Shown: positions 27,375 to 36,213, numbered from the stretch's first letter. The stretch: DNA of 64,000 nucleotides from Actinomycetota bacterium (GCA_016717115.1 JADKGE010000010.1:62001-126000); one strand, 5' to 3'. The notes: a model not told the origin generated them from the letters alone. Made by a program: numbers and translations.

Positions 27375-27779
27375 GTGATGGATCCGACTGGCTGGCTCGC
27401 CTCCGTCGACGAGCACATCGCCTCCCGTCCCACCCCGGCGGACCGTGCCTGGGCGTGGTGCTGGGTGATCCGGCAGCTGGCCCTGCGCGACCTGCTCGAG
27501 GCCCCGCCCGGGACGACGACGGACGCGGTGTGGGTCGAGCCGCAGATGGCGTGGGCGATGGACGACCTCGCCGACGCCGGCGCCCACACCCGCCCCCCGA
27601 CGCTGCCCGCGATCGACACGGACGACATCCCCACCGTCATCGGCCCGGCCCTGCGGCGCCTTCTCGAGGTCACCGACATCGACGACCCGCGGATGCCCAT
27701 GGGGCTGGTCGACGCGTGCGGATACGCCGCCCGACGCGCCGCCATCGCCCACCACGCCTACGCCGGCGCCCTCCCGTGA
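27375..27779 (+). CDS. Unknown 134-residue protein
   Basis: It begins at GTG 27375 or ATG 27378 after GAAAGGAAC. The soluble product is rich in Trp near the start (AWAWCWVIRQLALRDLL) and Asp/Pro in the middle. No known domain was recognised. It overlaps the next gene by GTGA, so both are likely made in a fixed ratio. Confidence 0.6.
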   Translation: MMDPTGWLASVDEHIASRPTPADRAWAWCWVIRQLALRDLLEAPPGTTTDAVWVEPQMAWAMDDLADAGAHTRPPTLPAIDTDDIPTVIGPALRRLLEVTDIDDPRMPMGLVDACGYAARRAAIAHHAYAGALP

Positions 27780-29089
27780 CCACACCCTCCCCACCCTCGG
27801 CGCACGCCACCGACGAGGTGCCGGGCAGCTCGGTGCCGGTCACCTACGGAGAGCTCATGGACGGGGCTCGACTGTGCGCGGCGCGCGCCCAGCGGGCAAT
27901 CGCCCGCACCGCATTCGCCGACGCCGACGCCGCCCGCTACGTCCTCACCGCGCGGGCGCGACTCCTGGCCGCAGTCGCCCACCATGGCGAAATCACCATC
28001 GGCCCCTTGGTCGTGCAGGCATGGCGGGACAGCGCCCCCGCGCACCGCGGGGTCGAGCAACGCGACCGGCGCGTGCTAGGTGCCCTCGCCTGGCTCGACA
28101 CCCTCCACACGCGCGCCCCCGGATTCGACGACCAGGCGCCTGTGGTGGCGCCGGAGTCTGGGCGGTCTCCGGCCGGCGTGCACCTCGATCGGGCGCGGGC
28201 CCTGGTGGCCGCGGCCAGCGACCTGATCGCCACGCACCGCGGCCCCGACGGGGCACTGCTCCCGACCGCTGTGCCCGCGATGGGCGCCGCCGATGCGGTC
28301 AGCCTGCTGTCAGCGCCGGCGCGGCTCGCCGCGATGGCCGGAGCAGGGGAGCCGCTGGCGCTGCGCTGCCGGCAGGCGGGCCTGGCCCGCGACGTCATCG
28401 ACAACTCCCTGCCCCTGGGCGACCCCATCACTGCCGCGTCGTGGGACTTGGCCGCCGCCCTGCGCTTCCCGGCCAGTGCCGTCGCCCCCGTCACCGCGCA
28501 CGCCGCCGGCCCCGACACGAGCAGTCCCGCCGCCGAATGGCGGAGCCGACTGGACCGGATCGCCACCCGGCTGCGGGCGGCGCAGTCCCGCGGGCGGATC
28601 AGTGTGCGGACTCTGAACGACGTGGCCACTCTCGGCCTGGTCACCAGCCACGTCCTGGCCACCAGCCCCGGCAGCAACGGCGACCCCGCGCCGGACACCC
28701 CCATGTCGCCGGCCCTCGGTCCGGTGGGGGGTCCGGTCACTGAGCAGTGGCGCGCCCTGACCGCTCACCTTGCGCCGCTGCGCAGCACGGAGCCCGCCGA
28801 CCGGGTGATCCGCGAGGACGTCGACCGGCTCCTGGCGATCGCCCACCCCGGATCAACCACCGACCCTCCGCAAAGCCGCCAGCTCCTCCAGGCGATCCGC
28901 GCCAGCCTGCCGACCCTGGACGCCTGCAGCGCCGTCGCCGGCCGGCTCCTGGCCGCCAGCGCCGACGCATGGGTCCCCGCAAAGCCGCGCCGACCCTACC
29001 TGCCCGACCTGCACCGGCCCGGACACGCCGCCCGTGCGGTCGAGCCACCGCCAACAGGGTTCCCCCGGATGGGATCCACCATCGCGTGA
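27776..29089 (+). CDS. Unknown 437-residue helical protein
   Basis: GTG 27776 overlaps the upstream stop, which fixes the start far inside a longer open frame. The product is Ala-rich and mostly helical, with no signal peptide, membrane segment or recognisable catalytic motif. Conserved-looking stretches include TYGELMDGARLCAARAQRAI and LVVQAWRDSAPAH. It is probably the partner of the preceding 134-residue protein. Function unknown. Confidence 0.6.
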   Translation: MTTPSPPSAHATDEVPGSSVPVTYGELMDGARLCAARAQRAIARTAFADADAARYVLTARARLLAAVAHHGEITIGPLVVQAWRDSAPAHRGVEQRDRRVLGALAWLDTLHTRAPGFDDQAPVVAPESGRSPAGVHLDRARALVAAASDLIATHRGPDGALLPTAVPAMGAADAVSLLSAPARLAAMAGAGEPLALRCRQAGLARDVIDNSLPLGDPITAASWDLAAALRFPASAVAPVTAHAAGPDTSSPAAEWRSRLDRIATRLRAAQSRGRISVRTLNDVATLGLVTSHVLATSPGSNGDPAPDTPMSPALGPVGGPVTEQWRALTAHLAPLRSTEPADRVIREDVDRLLAIAHPGSTTDPPQSRQLLQAIRASLPTLDACSAVAGRLLAASADAWVPAKPRRPYLPDLHRPGHAARAVEPPPTGFPRMGSTIA

Positions 29090-29146
29090 AGCACCACGGC
29101 AGGAGGGGCCTCTGGACGTGAATGCGTGCCACGCGCCCCGTCGACT

Positions 29147-29160
29147 GCGTTGACCTAGTA
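29147..29160 (+). promoter_or_regulatory. Shared GCGTTGACCTAGTA element, copy 2
   Basis: Identical to 18895-18908. It lies 110 nt before the pentapeptide-repeat gene. A second TTGACC follows at 29168-29173. Confidence 0.45.
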
Positions 29161-29269
29161 GGACGCCTTGACCCCAACTGGCCATGACAGGCCCGGACCG
29201 GCGAGGCGCCCGCCCTGCCGTGACGTTGCTGCTCGACCCGAAGACCGTGCCTGCCATGAAGGAGTGCAG

Positions 29270-30034
29270 ATGCCCGACCGCCCGCCCATCCCCCTCCACC
29301 CCTCAGGCGCCCCTTCCCAGGAGCGTCCCGGCGCCGACTACTCGGGCCGCGATCTGGCGGATGCGCGATTCGTTCGCGCGGACCTGGCCGGGGCAGTGTT
29401 CACCGGCGCCCGGCTCGACGGCGCGGACTTCACCGGAGCCAACCTGCGCGGCGCGGACTTCACCGATGCGGTCCTCGACGGGGCCGTGCTGGCCCGTGCC
29501 GACCTCACCGGCGCCCGGTTCGACGGCGCATCGATGCTGTTCACCGACGCCTGCAACGCGACCGCGACCGGCGCCAGCCTCGTCGACGCCGACATGACCG
29601 GCGCGCAACTCGACAGCGTGGACCTGACCGGCGCGGACCTGACCCGCGCGCGCCTCGCGGGCGCAAGCCTGGAAGGCGCGAACCTGAAAGGCTCGATCCT
29701 GGCCGACGCCAACCTGCAGGGAGCCACCCTCGCCCGCGCTGGACTGGCGGACGCCACCTGGACAGGCGCGGACCTGCGGGAGACGGTCCTGGCAGGGGCC
29801 GACCTCACCGGCACCCGGCTCACCGGCGCGACCGGTGCGGCAGTCGCGGTGTTCCACGCCCGCAACGCCACCCACTGGTCCACCGGCAAGGCCCTCGAGC
29901 ACGTCGCCGACGGCCTCGGCCTGGACGCCTACACCGCCGACATCGAGCCGGTCATCGAGCACGCCCGCGCCTCCGGCCTGGACACCACCGCACCCCACAG
30001 TTCCATGCCCCCGCCCCCGATCTCGTGGGCGTGA
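29270..30034 (+). CDS. Pentapeptide-repeat protein
   Basis: ATG 29270 follows GAAGGAG. The 254-residue protein has about 30 tandem A(D/N)LxX-type repeats between residues 20 and 185 (for example ADLTGA, ANLRGADFTDA), predicting a right-handed quadrilateral beta-helix. A C-terminal helical segment follows (STGKALEHVADGLGLDAYT). Some members mimic DNA and protect gyrase, but this one may equally be structural. No membrane segment is present. Confidence 0.8.
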   Translation: MPDRPPIPLHPSGAPSQERPGADYSGRDLADARFVRADLAGAVFTGARLDGADFTGANLRGADFTDAVLDGAVLARADLTGARFDGASMLFTDACNATATGASLVDADMTGAQLDSVDLTGADLTRARLAGASLEGANLKGSILADANLQGATLARAGLADATWTGADLRETVLAGADLTGTRLTGATGAAVAVFHARNATHWSTGKALEHVADGLGLDAYTADIEPVIEHARASGLDTTAPHSSMPPPPISWA

Positions 30035-30073
30035 CGATGACAACCCACCCACTCCGGGCCCCGCGCCGTCGCC

Positions 30074-30556
30074 TCAGCTCAGTGGGCGCACCCGCGTGGT
30101 TGCCCCGGCATGACGCTTGGCCAGCCGGGCGAGAGTCGCCTCAAGGGCCTGCTCCACCACGGAGGCCTCCACCCCGTCGACGCTCACCACGAACACCGCA
30201 CCCGACGACGATGCCAGGGCGTCGCCCATGGCAGCGGGCGTGGTCAGGTGAGCGGCAGCATCCACCGCGCTCATCCCCGCCCACGAGCCGGTCCCGGTCC
30301 CCCGTTTCCGGGTCCGGGTTGCGTTGCCCGTCGTCGCGCACGCCAGCAGCCGGACCGGGTCCACGCCCAGGCCGGTCGCCAGCTGCTCGAGGGTCCCCGG
30401 CCGGTAGGAGGACCGGGCCGCGGTCACGACGTTCACCACCGTGTTCAGGCTCAGCCCGGATGCCTCGGCCAGCGCTGCCTGCGTCGGATGACCGGTCAGG
30501 TCACTGGCGTGCCGCACGACCTCGGCGAACCATGCCGGATCCCTGACGACCGCCAC
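30074..30556 (-). CDS. HTH regulator, XRE-like
   Basis: This 160-residue protein has an N-terminal HTH (PTQAALAEASGLSLNTVVNVV at residues 27-47) and a C-terminal region with VFVVSVDGVEASVVEQALEA. It is divergent from the gene at 30774 and shares a 217-nt control region containing tandem TTACCCACA copies. It could control replication or the neighbouring unknown gene. The start is GTG 30556. Confidence 0.65.
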   Translation of the reverse strand: MAVVRDPAWFAEVVRHASDLTGHPTQAALAEASGLSLNTVVNVVTAARSSYRPGTLEQLATGLGVDPVRLLACATTGNATRTRKRGTGTGSWAGMSAVDAAAHLTTPAAMGDALASSSGAVFVVSVDGVEASVVEQALEATLARLAKRHAGATTRVRPLS

Positions 30557-30634
30557 CGCGCCACGTTCCCTTCCCGATCCTCGCCCGGATTACACCGCGC
30601 GCCCGGCCGCAGGACCCATCCGTCCCGGTGGCTG

Positions 30635-30654
30635 TTACCCACAGATTACCCACA
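30635..30654. repeat. Tandem TTACCCACA pair
   Basis: TTACCCACA occurs at 30635-30643 and 30646-30654, one helical turn apart. The sequence differs from a DnaA box (TTATCCACA) by one base. It may be an operator for the adjacent HTH protein or part of an origin. Confidence 0.4.
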
Positions 30655-30773
30655 TCCCGATCTGACCGGTCCAAGCAGACAATGCACGTTTTACCTTCGC
30701 ATGCTGCGGGGAAAACCACAGAAGTCAGTTGGCAGCCCGACGGGGGCGCCTCGAGAGAACCGATGAGGGCACC

Positions 30774-31685
30774 ATGCAGACCCACTACCTGGACGCGATC
30801 GTCACCGACCCCACCCTGGGCACGTCTGCCGCGGCCCGCGCGCTGCTCGAGCTCGCGCGCTGGGCCTCCCCCCGGGACCCGGACATCGCCGGGGACGTCG
30901 CGCTGATCCTCACCGAGCGGCTGCAGCCCGGCGGCATGATCCATGACCGTCTCGCCAGTCACGCCAACCCGCACGCGATGCTGCAGATCGCCGCCCGCAA
31001 CGCCGCCCACCAGGCCCGGCGCGCGGCCGGGGCGAACAAGCGGACGATGCCCTTGACCCTGGACGGTGACCTGCTCGCGATCGAGCCGCACGAGCCGCCG
31101 TTCTCCCCGACGATGGGGCTGCTGGACCTGCTGCATGACCTCGGCTGGCGCTCCCACCACTTCGAGGCCCTCATCGTTCCGCGCCAGCAGCCCGGTCGCT
31201 CCATCCACCCGGGCATCGAGAACGCCCTCGACAAGCTCGCCCGCTGCTACGGCATCACCGTGCGCTGCACCGGCTGCCCCACCGCGAGCGAGATGCAGCG
31301 GCTGAACCTCGAAGGACCCCAGGCGTGGCCGGCGCTGGTCCCCGTCCTGGTCGAGTGGGGATGGTCGGATGAGGCGATCGAGTTCATCACCACCAGTCCG
31401 TCTCATGTGTCCCCCCGGCCGAAGATCCCGGTCAACCCGCCACCGCGGCAGGAGCGGCGGATGATCGACATCGCCCGCCGGATGCGGTGGGACCCCGACC
31501 AGCTCACCGACTCCGACGTCATCCGGGCATCCGCACACCCCAAGCGCCCCGACCACCGAGTGCCGTCCACCGATGCCGTCCAAGATTCCTCGCTCGTCGA
31601 TGCGGAAGGACCGGCGCGCCCAGCGCCCGAGCCGGTGCAGGCGCGCGTTGCCGCGAAGTGCCCGACAGTCCTGACCGCGAGCTGA
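30774..31685 (+). CDS. Unknown protein, possible plasmid maintenance
   Basis: ATG 30774 begins MQTHYLDAIVTDP; an upstream extension looks spurious. The 303-residue product is soluble, with a conserved-looking central segment (LLDLLHDLGWRSHHFEALIVP) and a Cys pair (VRCTGCP). No replication-initiator motif is recognisable, although its position beside an HTH gene and DnaA-like repeats makes a replication or maintenance role possible. Confidence 0.55.
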   Translation: MQTHYLDAIVTDPTLGTSAAARALLELARWASPRDPDIAGDVALILTERLQPGGMIHDRLASHANPHAMLQIAARNAAHQARRAAGANKRTMPLTLDGDLLAIEPHEPPFSPTMGLLDLLHDLGWRSHHFEALIVPRQQPGRSIHPGIENALDKLARCYGITVRCTGCPTASEMQRLNLEGPQAWPALVPVLVEWGWSDEAIEFITTSPSHVSPRPKIPVNPPPRQERRMIDIARRMRWDPDQLTDSDVIRASAHPKRPDHRVPSTDAVQDSSLVDAEGPARPAPEPVQARVAAKCPTVLTAS

Positions 31686-31786
31686 CGTGTCCGGGCGACG
31701 ACGACTCCCTCACCGCACGTTCGCCCGTGACTTAGGTGCCCGCGCCGGCGGACGTCGACGAAGGCCGCACGTCGTGGGTTGGTCGG

Positions 31787-32107
31787 TCAGGCGACGTCGA
31801 CAGTCAGCCCGCGCTGGCGCAACTGCGTCGCCAGGCGCTGCCCGGCATCCACGCCGCGCGATGACACGTCGATCCAGGTGGCGCCGTGCCGGGCACCGAT
31901 CCGCACCGTGAGATCCGCACGCCGGTACTCCACCTGCGCATCATCTAGCCGGCTGCGAGTCGAGTCCTTCAGCATCGCCCCGACCGCTGCGTCGACGACG
32001 TCCACCGGACTGATGGTGCGCAGGACGGCCGTTTCGGTCACGAGGCAGTACGGTACTGGACTCGCGGGCCGTGCAAGCGATGTCACGACCTCGTTGTGAT
32101 GGGACAC
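31787..32107 (-). CDS. Unknown 106-residue protein
   Basis: GTG 32107 is selected because coding-like composition begins there; the longer frame upstream is Arg/Ser-rich. The product (VSHHNEVVTSLARPASPV...) contains a likely alpha/beta unit: VVDAAVGAMLKDSTRSRLDD then YRRADLTVRIGARHGATW. No function is recognised. It is transcribed opposite to its neighbours. Confidence 0.45.
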   Translation of the reverse strand: MSHHNEVVTSLARPASPVPYCLVTETAVLRTISPVDVVDAAVGAMLKDSTRSRLDDAQVEYRRADLTVRIGARHGATWIDVSSRGVDAGQRLATQLRQRGLTVDVA

Positions 32108-32208
32108 CCGCCAGCGAACCGCGTGACTCGCGGGGGTTGTGGCGGGGATCACCCGAATGCTCCGCGATTGGCCGGACGGCAGTCCGGTCATCTGGCAGGT
32201 TGCCGCGC

Positions 32209-32391
32209 ATGGACCTGCAGCAGACGTTCGCGTGGGACATCCTGGCGCACCCCACCCTGATCGAGTGGTTCGACGCACTGCGCGACGTCGGCTGGTACCG
32301 CGACCCCTCCGTGCCCGGAGTGAAGACCCCCCACGGCACCATCGAGTACGCCTTCCACTACCTCGCCCGTGAAGACGAGCTCGGCGCATAA
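32209..32391 (+). CDS. Unknown 60-residue protein
   Basis: The product begins MDLQQTFAWDILAHPTLIEW and is acidic and aromatic. The ribosome site is weak. A strong hairpin follows at 32526-32572. Small proteins of this type occur in actinobacterial mobile elements. Function unknown. Confidence 0.45.
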   Translation: MDLQQTFAWDILAHPTLIEWFDALRDVGWYRDPSVPGVKTPHGTIEYAFHYLAREDELGA

Positions 32392-32525
32392 CCGCGCAGC
32401 GACTTGGGTCCGGCTGTGATGCAGCCCACATGCAAACGGTCTATGTAACGTTGCAGCAAGTTCCCTAGGCTGGCGAAGCGCTTCGGACTGCCACCAGGGA
32501 AGGGGCGGGACCGGTCGAGGGCGCA

Positions 32526-32572
32526 GGGCTCCTCCCCGCTGTTCTCCCCCGTGCAGGCCAGGGGAGGAGCCC
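32526..32572. terminator. Hairpin terminator candidate
   Basis: GGGCTCCTCCCC (32526-32537) and GGGGAGGAGCCC (32561-32572) are perfectly complementary 12-nt arms. CCTTT follows on the plus strand. It separates the 60-residue gene from the next pair. Confidence 0.55.
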
Positions 32573-32599
32573 CCTTTCCGCCGAGCCGGGAGAGACGAG

Positions 32600-32782
32600 A
32601 TGGCCTCACCCAACCCCGCACCAGCCGACTACGTCGTCGGGATCGACCGCACCGTGTTCGGACGGGTCCTCCAGCAGGACGTGGACATCATCTTTGCGGC
32701 CATCGAGTCCAAGAAGGAATGCGTGAACTTCCGCACGGACGGGGCCACCGTCCAGGCGCGCATCGAAGAGGCGAAACCGTGA
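32600..32782 (+). CDS. Unknown 60-residue protein coupled to DUF3263 gene
   Basis: ATG 32600 follows GGGAGAGACGAG. The product contains YVVGIDRTVFGRVLQQDVD and an acidic C-terminus. Its TGA overlaps the GTG of the DUF3263 gene, supporting real translation. Function unknown. Confidence 0.55.
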   Translation: MASPNPAPADYVVGIDRTVFGRVLQQDVDIIFAAIESKKECVNFRTDGATVQARIEEAKP

Positions 32783-33012
32783 CGAAGGTTCAGCAGGCGA
32801 TCCTGGATTTCGAGACCCAGTGGTGGCTGCGGCTCGGCGACAAGGACACCGCCATCCGGGAAGTGTTCGGGCTGGATCCTGGGCGGTACTACGAACTCCT
32901 CGACCTGCTCCTGGACGAGACCGAGGCGATGATGCAGGCGCCCGCGACCATTTCTCGGTACCGCCGTCTGCGTGACCTTCGCCAGCGTCGATCGTCCGGA
33001 CGCATCTCGTAG
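32779..33012 (+). CDS. DUF3263 protein
   Basis: GTG 32779 overlaps the preceding stop. The 77-residue protein matches the DUF3263 pattern (ILDFETQWWLRLGDKDTAIREVFGLDP, RYYELLDLLLD, then a basic RRLRDLRQRR tail), a small actinobacterial family with a likely HTH. Function is not established; DNA binding is plausible. Confidence 0.75.
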   Translation: MTKVQQAILDFETQWWLRLGDKDTAIREVFGLDPGRYYELLDLLLDETEAMMQAPATISRYRRLRDLRQRRSSGRIS

Positions 33013-33154
33013 CGTCACTGACGGGGCAGGGCGGCCAGCCGCCAGGAGGGTGCCCGGCTGCAGACCGGCTGCCGATGGCGCTCGCCCACCACGACAGCAT
33101 TCCCCGGCCGTGACCAGCCGGCCGCGGTGATTGTGTGACAGTGGAAGCGAAATC

Positions 33155-33164
33155 GCGTTGACCT
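33155..33164 (+). promoter_or_regulatory. Shared GCGTTGACCT element, copy 3
   Basis: The first ten bases of the element at 18895 and 29147 recur here, 29 nt before the next start codon. This is too close for a normal -35 promoter reading at that start. Confidence 0.35.
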
Positions 33165-33192
33165 GACAGAACCCCTCATGTCAGGAGCCGCC

Positions 33193-34002
33193 ATGCACCG
33201 CCTGAACATCACCGACATCCTCACCGCACTGCGCCACGCCGACCCCGACGTCCTCGCCGCCGCGATCTACGCCGACAACGACCCGCGCCTCCTCGACGCC
33301 CTCGCGCAGACCCTCGCCGGCGCGGCCGACCGCACCGCCAGCCACCCGCACCCCGAGGTCGTCGCCGAAGGCGATGCACTCCTGCACGAGGTGCTGCGCT
33401 GGCCCGTCGCCGACGCCCTTCCCCCCGGCCACGCCCTGCCCACCGCCGCCGAGCTCGCCGCCGCTCGGCACATGCCCGAGGTCGACGCCGAGCGGCTGCT
33501 GCACCGCATCGTCGCCACCGAGAACGTCGCCGCCACCCGCCTGATCGAGTCCGGTCTGCGCGTGGACTTCACCCCCGAGCAGGCGCAGGTGACCCAGTGC
33601 ATCCACGACCTGATCGCCCTCGGCGCGACCCCCACCCGCCAGGGCATCCGCGCCCACGCCATGAATCTCGCCGCCGCCAGCAGCCCCGGAGCCCCGCCCA
33701 TCATCGGCAACGACCACGGCCTGCGATCCCGAGTGATGTCCAGCTCACCGATGACCGTGGTCCCCGGATGGCTGGACCGCATGGACGCCGACCCGCCCAT
33801 GACCGGGATGCTCGACGCCCGCATCGACTACCTGCGCGCAGCCGTCTCCGCGATGGGCCGGTCAGCACGCCATCACACCTCCGCCCTCACCGTCATCGAC
33901 CCCTCACCCCCGCGAACTCCTGAGCACGGGCGGACGGGCGAGCACCACCGGGCGGCTTTCGCCGTCGTCGATGCCAACCTCGGCCAGCGGATGGCGGTGT
34001 AG
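33193..34002 (+). CDS. Unknown 269-residue protein upstream of excisionase
   Basis: ATG 33193 follows AGGAG; the earlier ATG 33178 lacks a site. The product is Ala/His/Asp-rich and helical (LNITDILTALRHADPDVLAAA, LLHRIVATENVAATRLIESG). It ends 2 nt before the excisionase ATG, suggesting one transcript with xis. A role in excision or replication control can be imagined, but no motif supports it. Confidence 0.55.
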   Translation: MHRLNITDILTALRHADPDVLAAAIYADNDPRLLDALAQTLAGAADRTASHPHPEVVAEGDALLHEVLRWPVADALPPGHALPTAAELAAARHMPEVDAERLLHRIVATENVAATRLIESGLRVDFTPEQAQVTQCIHDLIALGATPTRQGIRAHAMNLAAASSPGAPPIIGNDHGLRSRVMSSSPMTVVPGWLDRMDADPPMTGMLDARIDYLRAAVSAMGRSARHHTSALTVIDPSPPRTPEHGRTGEHHRAAFAVVDANLGQRMAV

Positions 34003-34004
34003 TC

Positions 34005-34232
34005 ATGTCGGACAGTGCAGTCTCCACAGATCCTGGGAAGTTGACGGTCACGCTGCCTCGAGCCCTCTTCACGGCGGAGGAAGTGGCGCACTGCCTCGCC
34101 ATCTCACCGACTCTGGTTCGTCAGTTGACCTCGGCTGGCGACCTCCCCTGTCGTCGAATCGGACGACTCGTCCGCTACACGCTGGCCGACATCAACAGGT
34201 TCGTGGGCTCGCGCGATCTCGAGTCCCACTAG
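34005..34232 (+). CDS. Excisionase-like HTH protein
   Basis: This 75-residue protein has the MerR/excisionase winged-helix pattern (LFTAEEVAHCLAISPTLVRQL, then LPCRRIGRLVRYTLADINRF). It immediately precedes the integrase gene by 109 nt, as in many integrative elements. It would bend att DNA and favour excision. Confidence 0.85.
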   Translation: MSDSAVSTDPGKLTVTLPRALFTAEEVAHCLAISPTLVRQLTSAGDLPCRRIGRLVRYTLADINRFVGSRDLESH

Positions 34233-34341
34233 GTCTGTCCACACCCAGCCGCCGCTCGTCCACAGATTCCTGCGCGGGTCTGGGCTCGCGCACTGCAACC
34301 CGCGAGATTCGGGCAAGCGCACATCACGAAGGGATACCGCC

Positions 34342-35667
34342 ATGGGGCGACGCCAAGGAGGCACCGAGGGATCGGTCCGCGAGGATCCGAAAGATTCCGG
34401 GTCGTGGCGAGCCCGCCTTCCCGCGCGACTCGATCCCTCGCGCAAGGCAATCCCCGGCAGCTTCTCGTCCGCTACCGAGGCACGGCGCAACCTCAACGAG
34501 GCCATCGCCGACATCGACAGGGGCCGCGCCGTCAAGCCCACGCCGCAGAGGCGGCAGCCAACTCGACGCCTCGCGCAGGTCATCACCGAGTACACCGCGG
34601 ACCGCGCCAACGATGGCCTCGATCCCATCGCAGTGAACACCATCCGCGACTACCACGAACTGCTCAAGAACGTCATCGGCAAGGGCCCGGACAATCTCGG
34701 CCTCCGGCCGGTCACAGACATCGACAGCCCCCTGCTCAACGCCTGGCTTCGCGACCTCCATCGCCTAGGGCATTCACACGCTCGCGTCACCAAGGCATAC
34801 GCCCTCGTTCGAGCAGCGCTCGCCTGGGAAGTTCGACAGGGTCGACTTGCCTTCAACCCGGCACGTGAAGTGCGACGCATCTCCACCAAGTCGGGCCGAG
34901 GGCGACGTGCCACCGTCGACCCCGTTCTCCTGCCCTCATGGAAGGAGCTGGCGCTCCTGGCCGCCCATCCCCAACGACAGGAGGACCGACTGCTGATCCT
35001 GCTCATGGCCTGGGCCGGACTTCGCTGGAGCGAAGCAGTGGGCCTATCCGTCACCGACGTGTGGCCCACCCGACAGAGAGTCAGCGTGCGCCGCGTATTC
35101 ACCTGGAGCATGAACGATGGTGCCTGGATCGTCGAGGAAGTCAAGGGCGGCAATGCCGACATCGTCCCCCTTCCTACTCCCCTGTGGTCAGCCCTCATCG
35201 ATCTCGCTGAGTCTCGAATCGTGGTGGATCGCCTAGGCGGAGACCTGTTGTTCACGCCAACGAGGTTCGGTCACGGTCGGAAGCCGACAATGACCATCGA
35301 TCACACGAACTGGACTCAACGCGTGTGGCGGCCTGCGCGGAAGGCGGCGGGACTTAACGGCGATCCCAACGCCCCGACACTCGACCCCCGTCGCCGGCCC
35401 ATCAAGATCAAGGACCTTCGGGCGTACGCGGCCAGCGTTGTCGTTGACAGCGGCGGCACCCCCTACGAGGCTGCGGCTCTATTGCGCCACGCGGATGTGC
35501 AGACAACAAATCGCTACTACGCACGGGCCCAAACCGAGAAGAGTCAAGATCCGGCGCGCGCAGCTTTGCGCGTGAACCACGACCTCACCCTCGCCGAGCG
35601 AATCGATGCCCTCTGGGCGGCCTGGTCTCTCGCCTACCCCGATGAGACTCGACACCTCTTCGAGTGA
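34342..35667 (+). CDS. Tyrosine integrase of the element
   Basis: This 441-residue integrase has an N-terminal arm-binding region, a core-binding domain (about 75-180) and a catalytic domain. Visible residues are Arg in AGLRWSEAVGL, Lys in EVKGGNAD, Arg in IKDLRAYAAS, His in LLRHADVQTTN and Tyr in RYYAR. The usual first His of HxxR is Lys (KDLR), a known variation. The att core lies 1.3 kb downstream at 36994-37038. With the excisionase it should move the whole element in and out of a tRNA-Thr gene. Confidence 0.88.
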   Translation: MGRRQGGTEGSVREDPKDSGSWRARLPARLDPSRKAIPGSFSSATEARRNLNEAIADIDRGRAVKPTPQRRQPTRRLAQVITEYTADRANDGLDPIAVNTIRDYHELLKNVIGKGPDNLGLRPVTDIDSPLLNAWLRDLHRLGHSHARVTKAYALVRAALAWEVRQGRLAFNPAREVRRISTKSGRGRRATVDPVLLPSWKELALLAAHPQRQEDRLLILLMAWAGLRWSEAVGLSVTDVWPTRQRVSVRRVFTWSMNDGAWIVEEVKGGNADIVPLPTPLWSALIDLAESRIVVDRLGGDLLFTPTRFGHGRKPTMTIDHTNWTQRVWRPARKAAGLNGDPNAPTLDPRRRPIKIKDLRAYAASVVVDSGGTPYEAAALLRHADVQTTNRYYARAQTEKSQDPARAALRVNHDLTLAERIDALWAAWSLAYPDETRHLFE

Positions 35668-35708
35668 CACGAAGGGCCCACGGCAAAGTCCGGATCGGTG
35701 CCAGGCGC

Positions 35709-35906
35709 CTACTGCCCTAACCTCCGAAGAGTTCGCTCCAGGTCGTTAAGCGATCGATTCACTTTTCGTGCCCCACCTCCGTCATCGATGAGTTCGATGC
35801 GATGGCCGCGGGCGCATCTGACGACGCGCTGCTGTGCAACATCGTCGAGCGTCGCGAGTACTTCTGATCCACATTCAGGGCAATCGATGTCGAGCTTGAT
35901 GCGCAT
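35709..35906 (-). CDS. Small zinc-ribbon protein
   Basis: The start is ATG 35906 (MRIKLDIDCPECGSEV) after GGAG. The 65-residue product has CPECG and a later VRCARGH, enough for one zinc ribbon. It faces the integrase gene tail-to-tail. Function unknown. Confidence 0.6.
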   Translation of the reverse strand: MRIKLDIDCPECGSEVLATLDDVAQQRVVRCARGHRIELIDDGGGARKVNRSLNDLERTLRRLGQ

Positions 35907-36005
35907 GTTGACTCCAATCCGAGGGAGGTTCACCGGGTGTAGAAGAGGGCTGACACGAACTCGCCCCGCGCGACTGCCTGGTCGTCGCGAACGCTAGGCA
36001 AGAAG

Positions 36006-36044
36006 GAAGCTGGGGATGGGGGCTACGCCCCCATCCCCAGCTTC
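36006..36044 (-). terminator. Perfect 18-bp hairpin terminator
   Basis: Left arm GAAGCTGGGGATGGGGGC (36006-36023) and its perfect complement (36027-36044) are separated by TAC. It begins 4 nt after the stop of the 54-residue gene. The minus-strand continuation (CTTCTTGCC) is pyrimidine-rich. This is the best terminator in the window. Confidence 0.8.
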
Positions 36045-36048
36045 CGCC

Positions 36049-36213
36049 CTACTTCTTGTGCTTGGTCGGGTCGACCAGGTTCCAGTGCTGGCCCGACTTC
36101 GGCGTCGGGGGCAAAGGCTTCCCCTTGATCGCCGTGATCTCACTCGAGCCGCTGTTCGGCTTGTACTGCCCGCTCACGGGCGCGGGCGTTCCCGGCTTGT
36201 TCTGCTTGGCCAT
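36049..36213 (-). CDS. Small YjzC-like basic protein
   Basis: This 54-residue protein starts MAKQNKPGTPAPVSGQYKP and ends LVDPTKHKK. GGGAGG lies 8 nt before the ATG and a perfect hairpin follows the stop. The central KGKPLPPTPKSGQHW is typical of a widespread family of tiny YjzC-like proteins of unknown function. No zinc motif is present. The ribosome site and terminator make it a convincing gene despite its size. Confidence 0.75.
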   Translation of the reverse strand: MAKQNKPGTPAPVSGQYKPNSGSSEITAIKGKPLPPTPKSGQHWNLVDPTKHKK

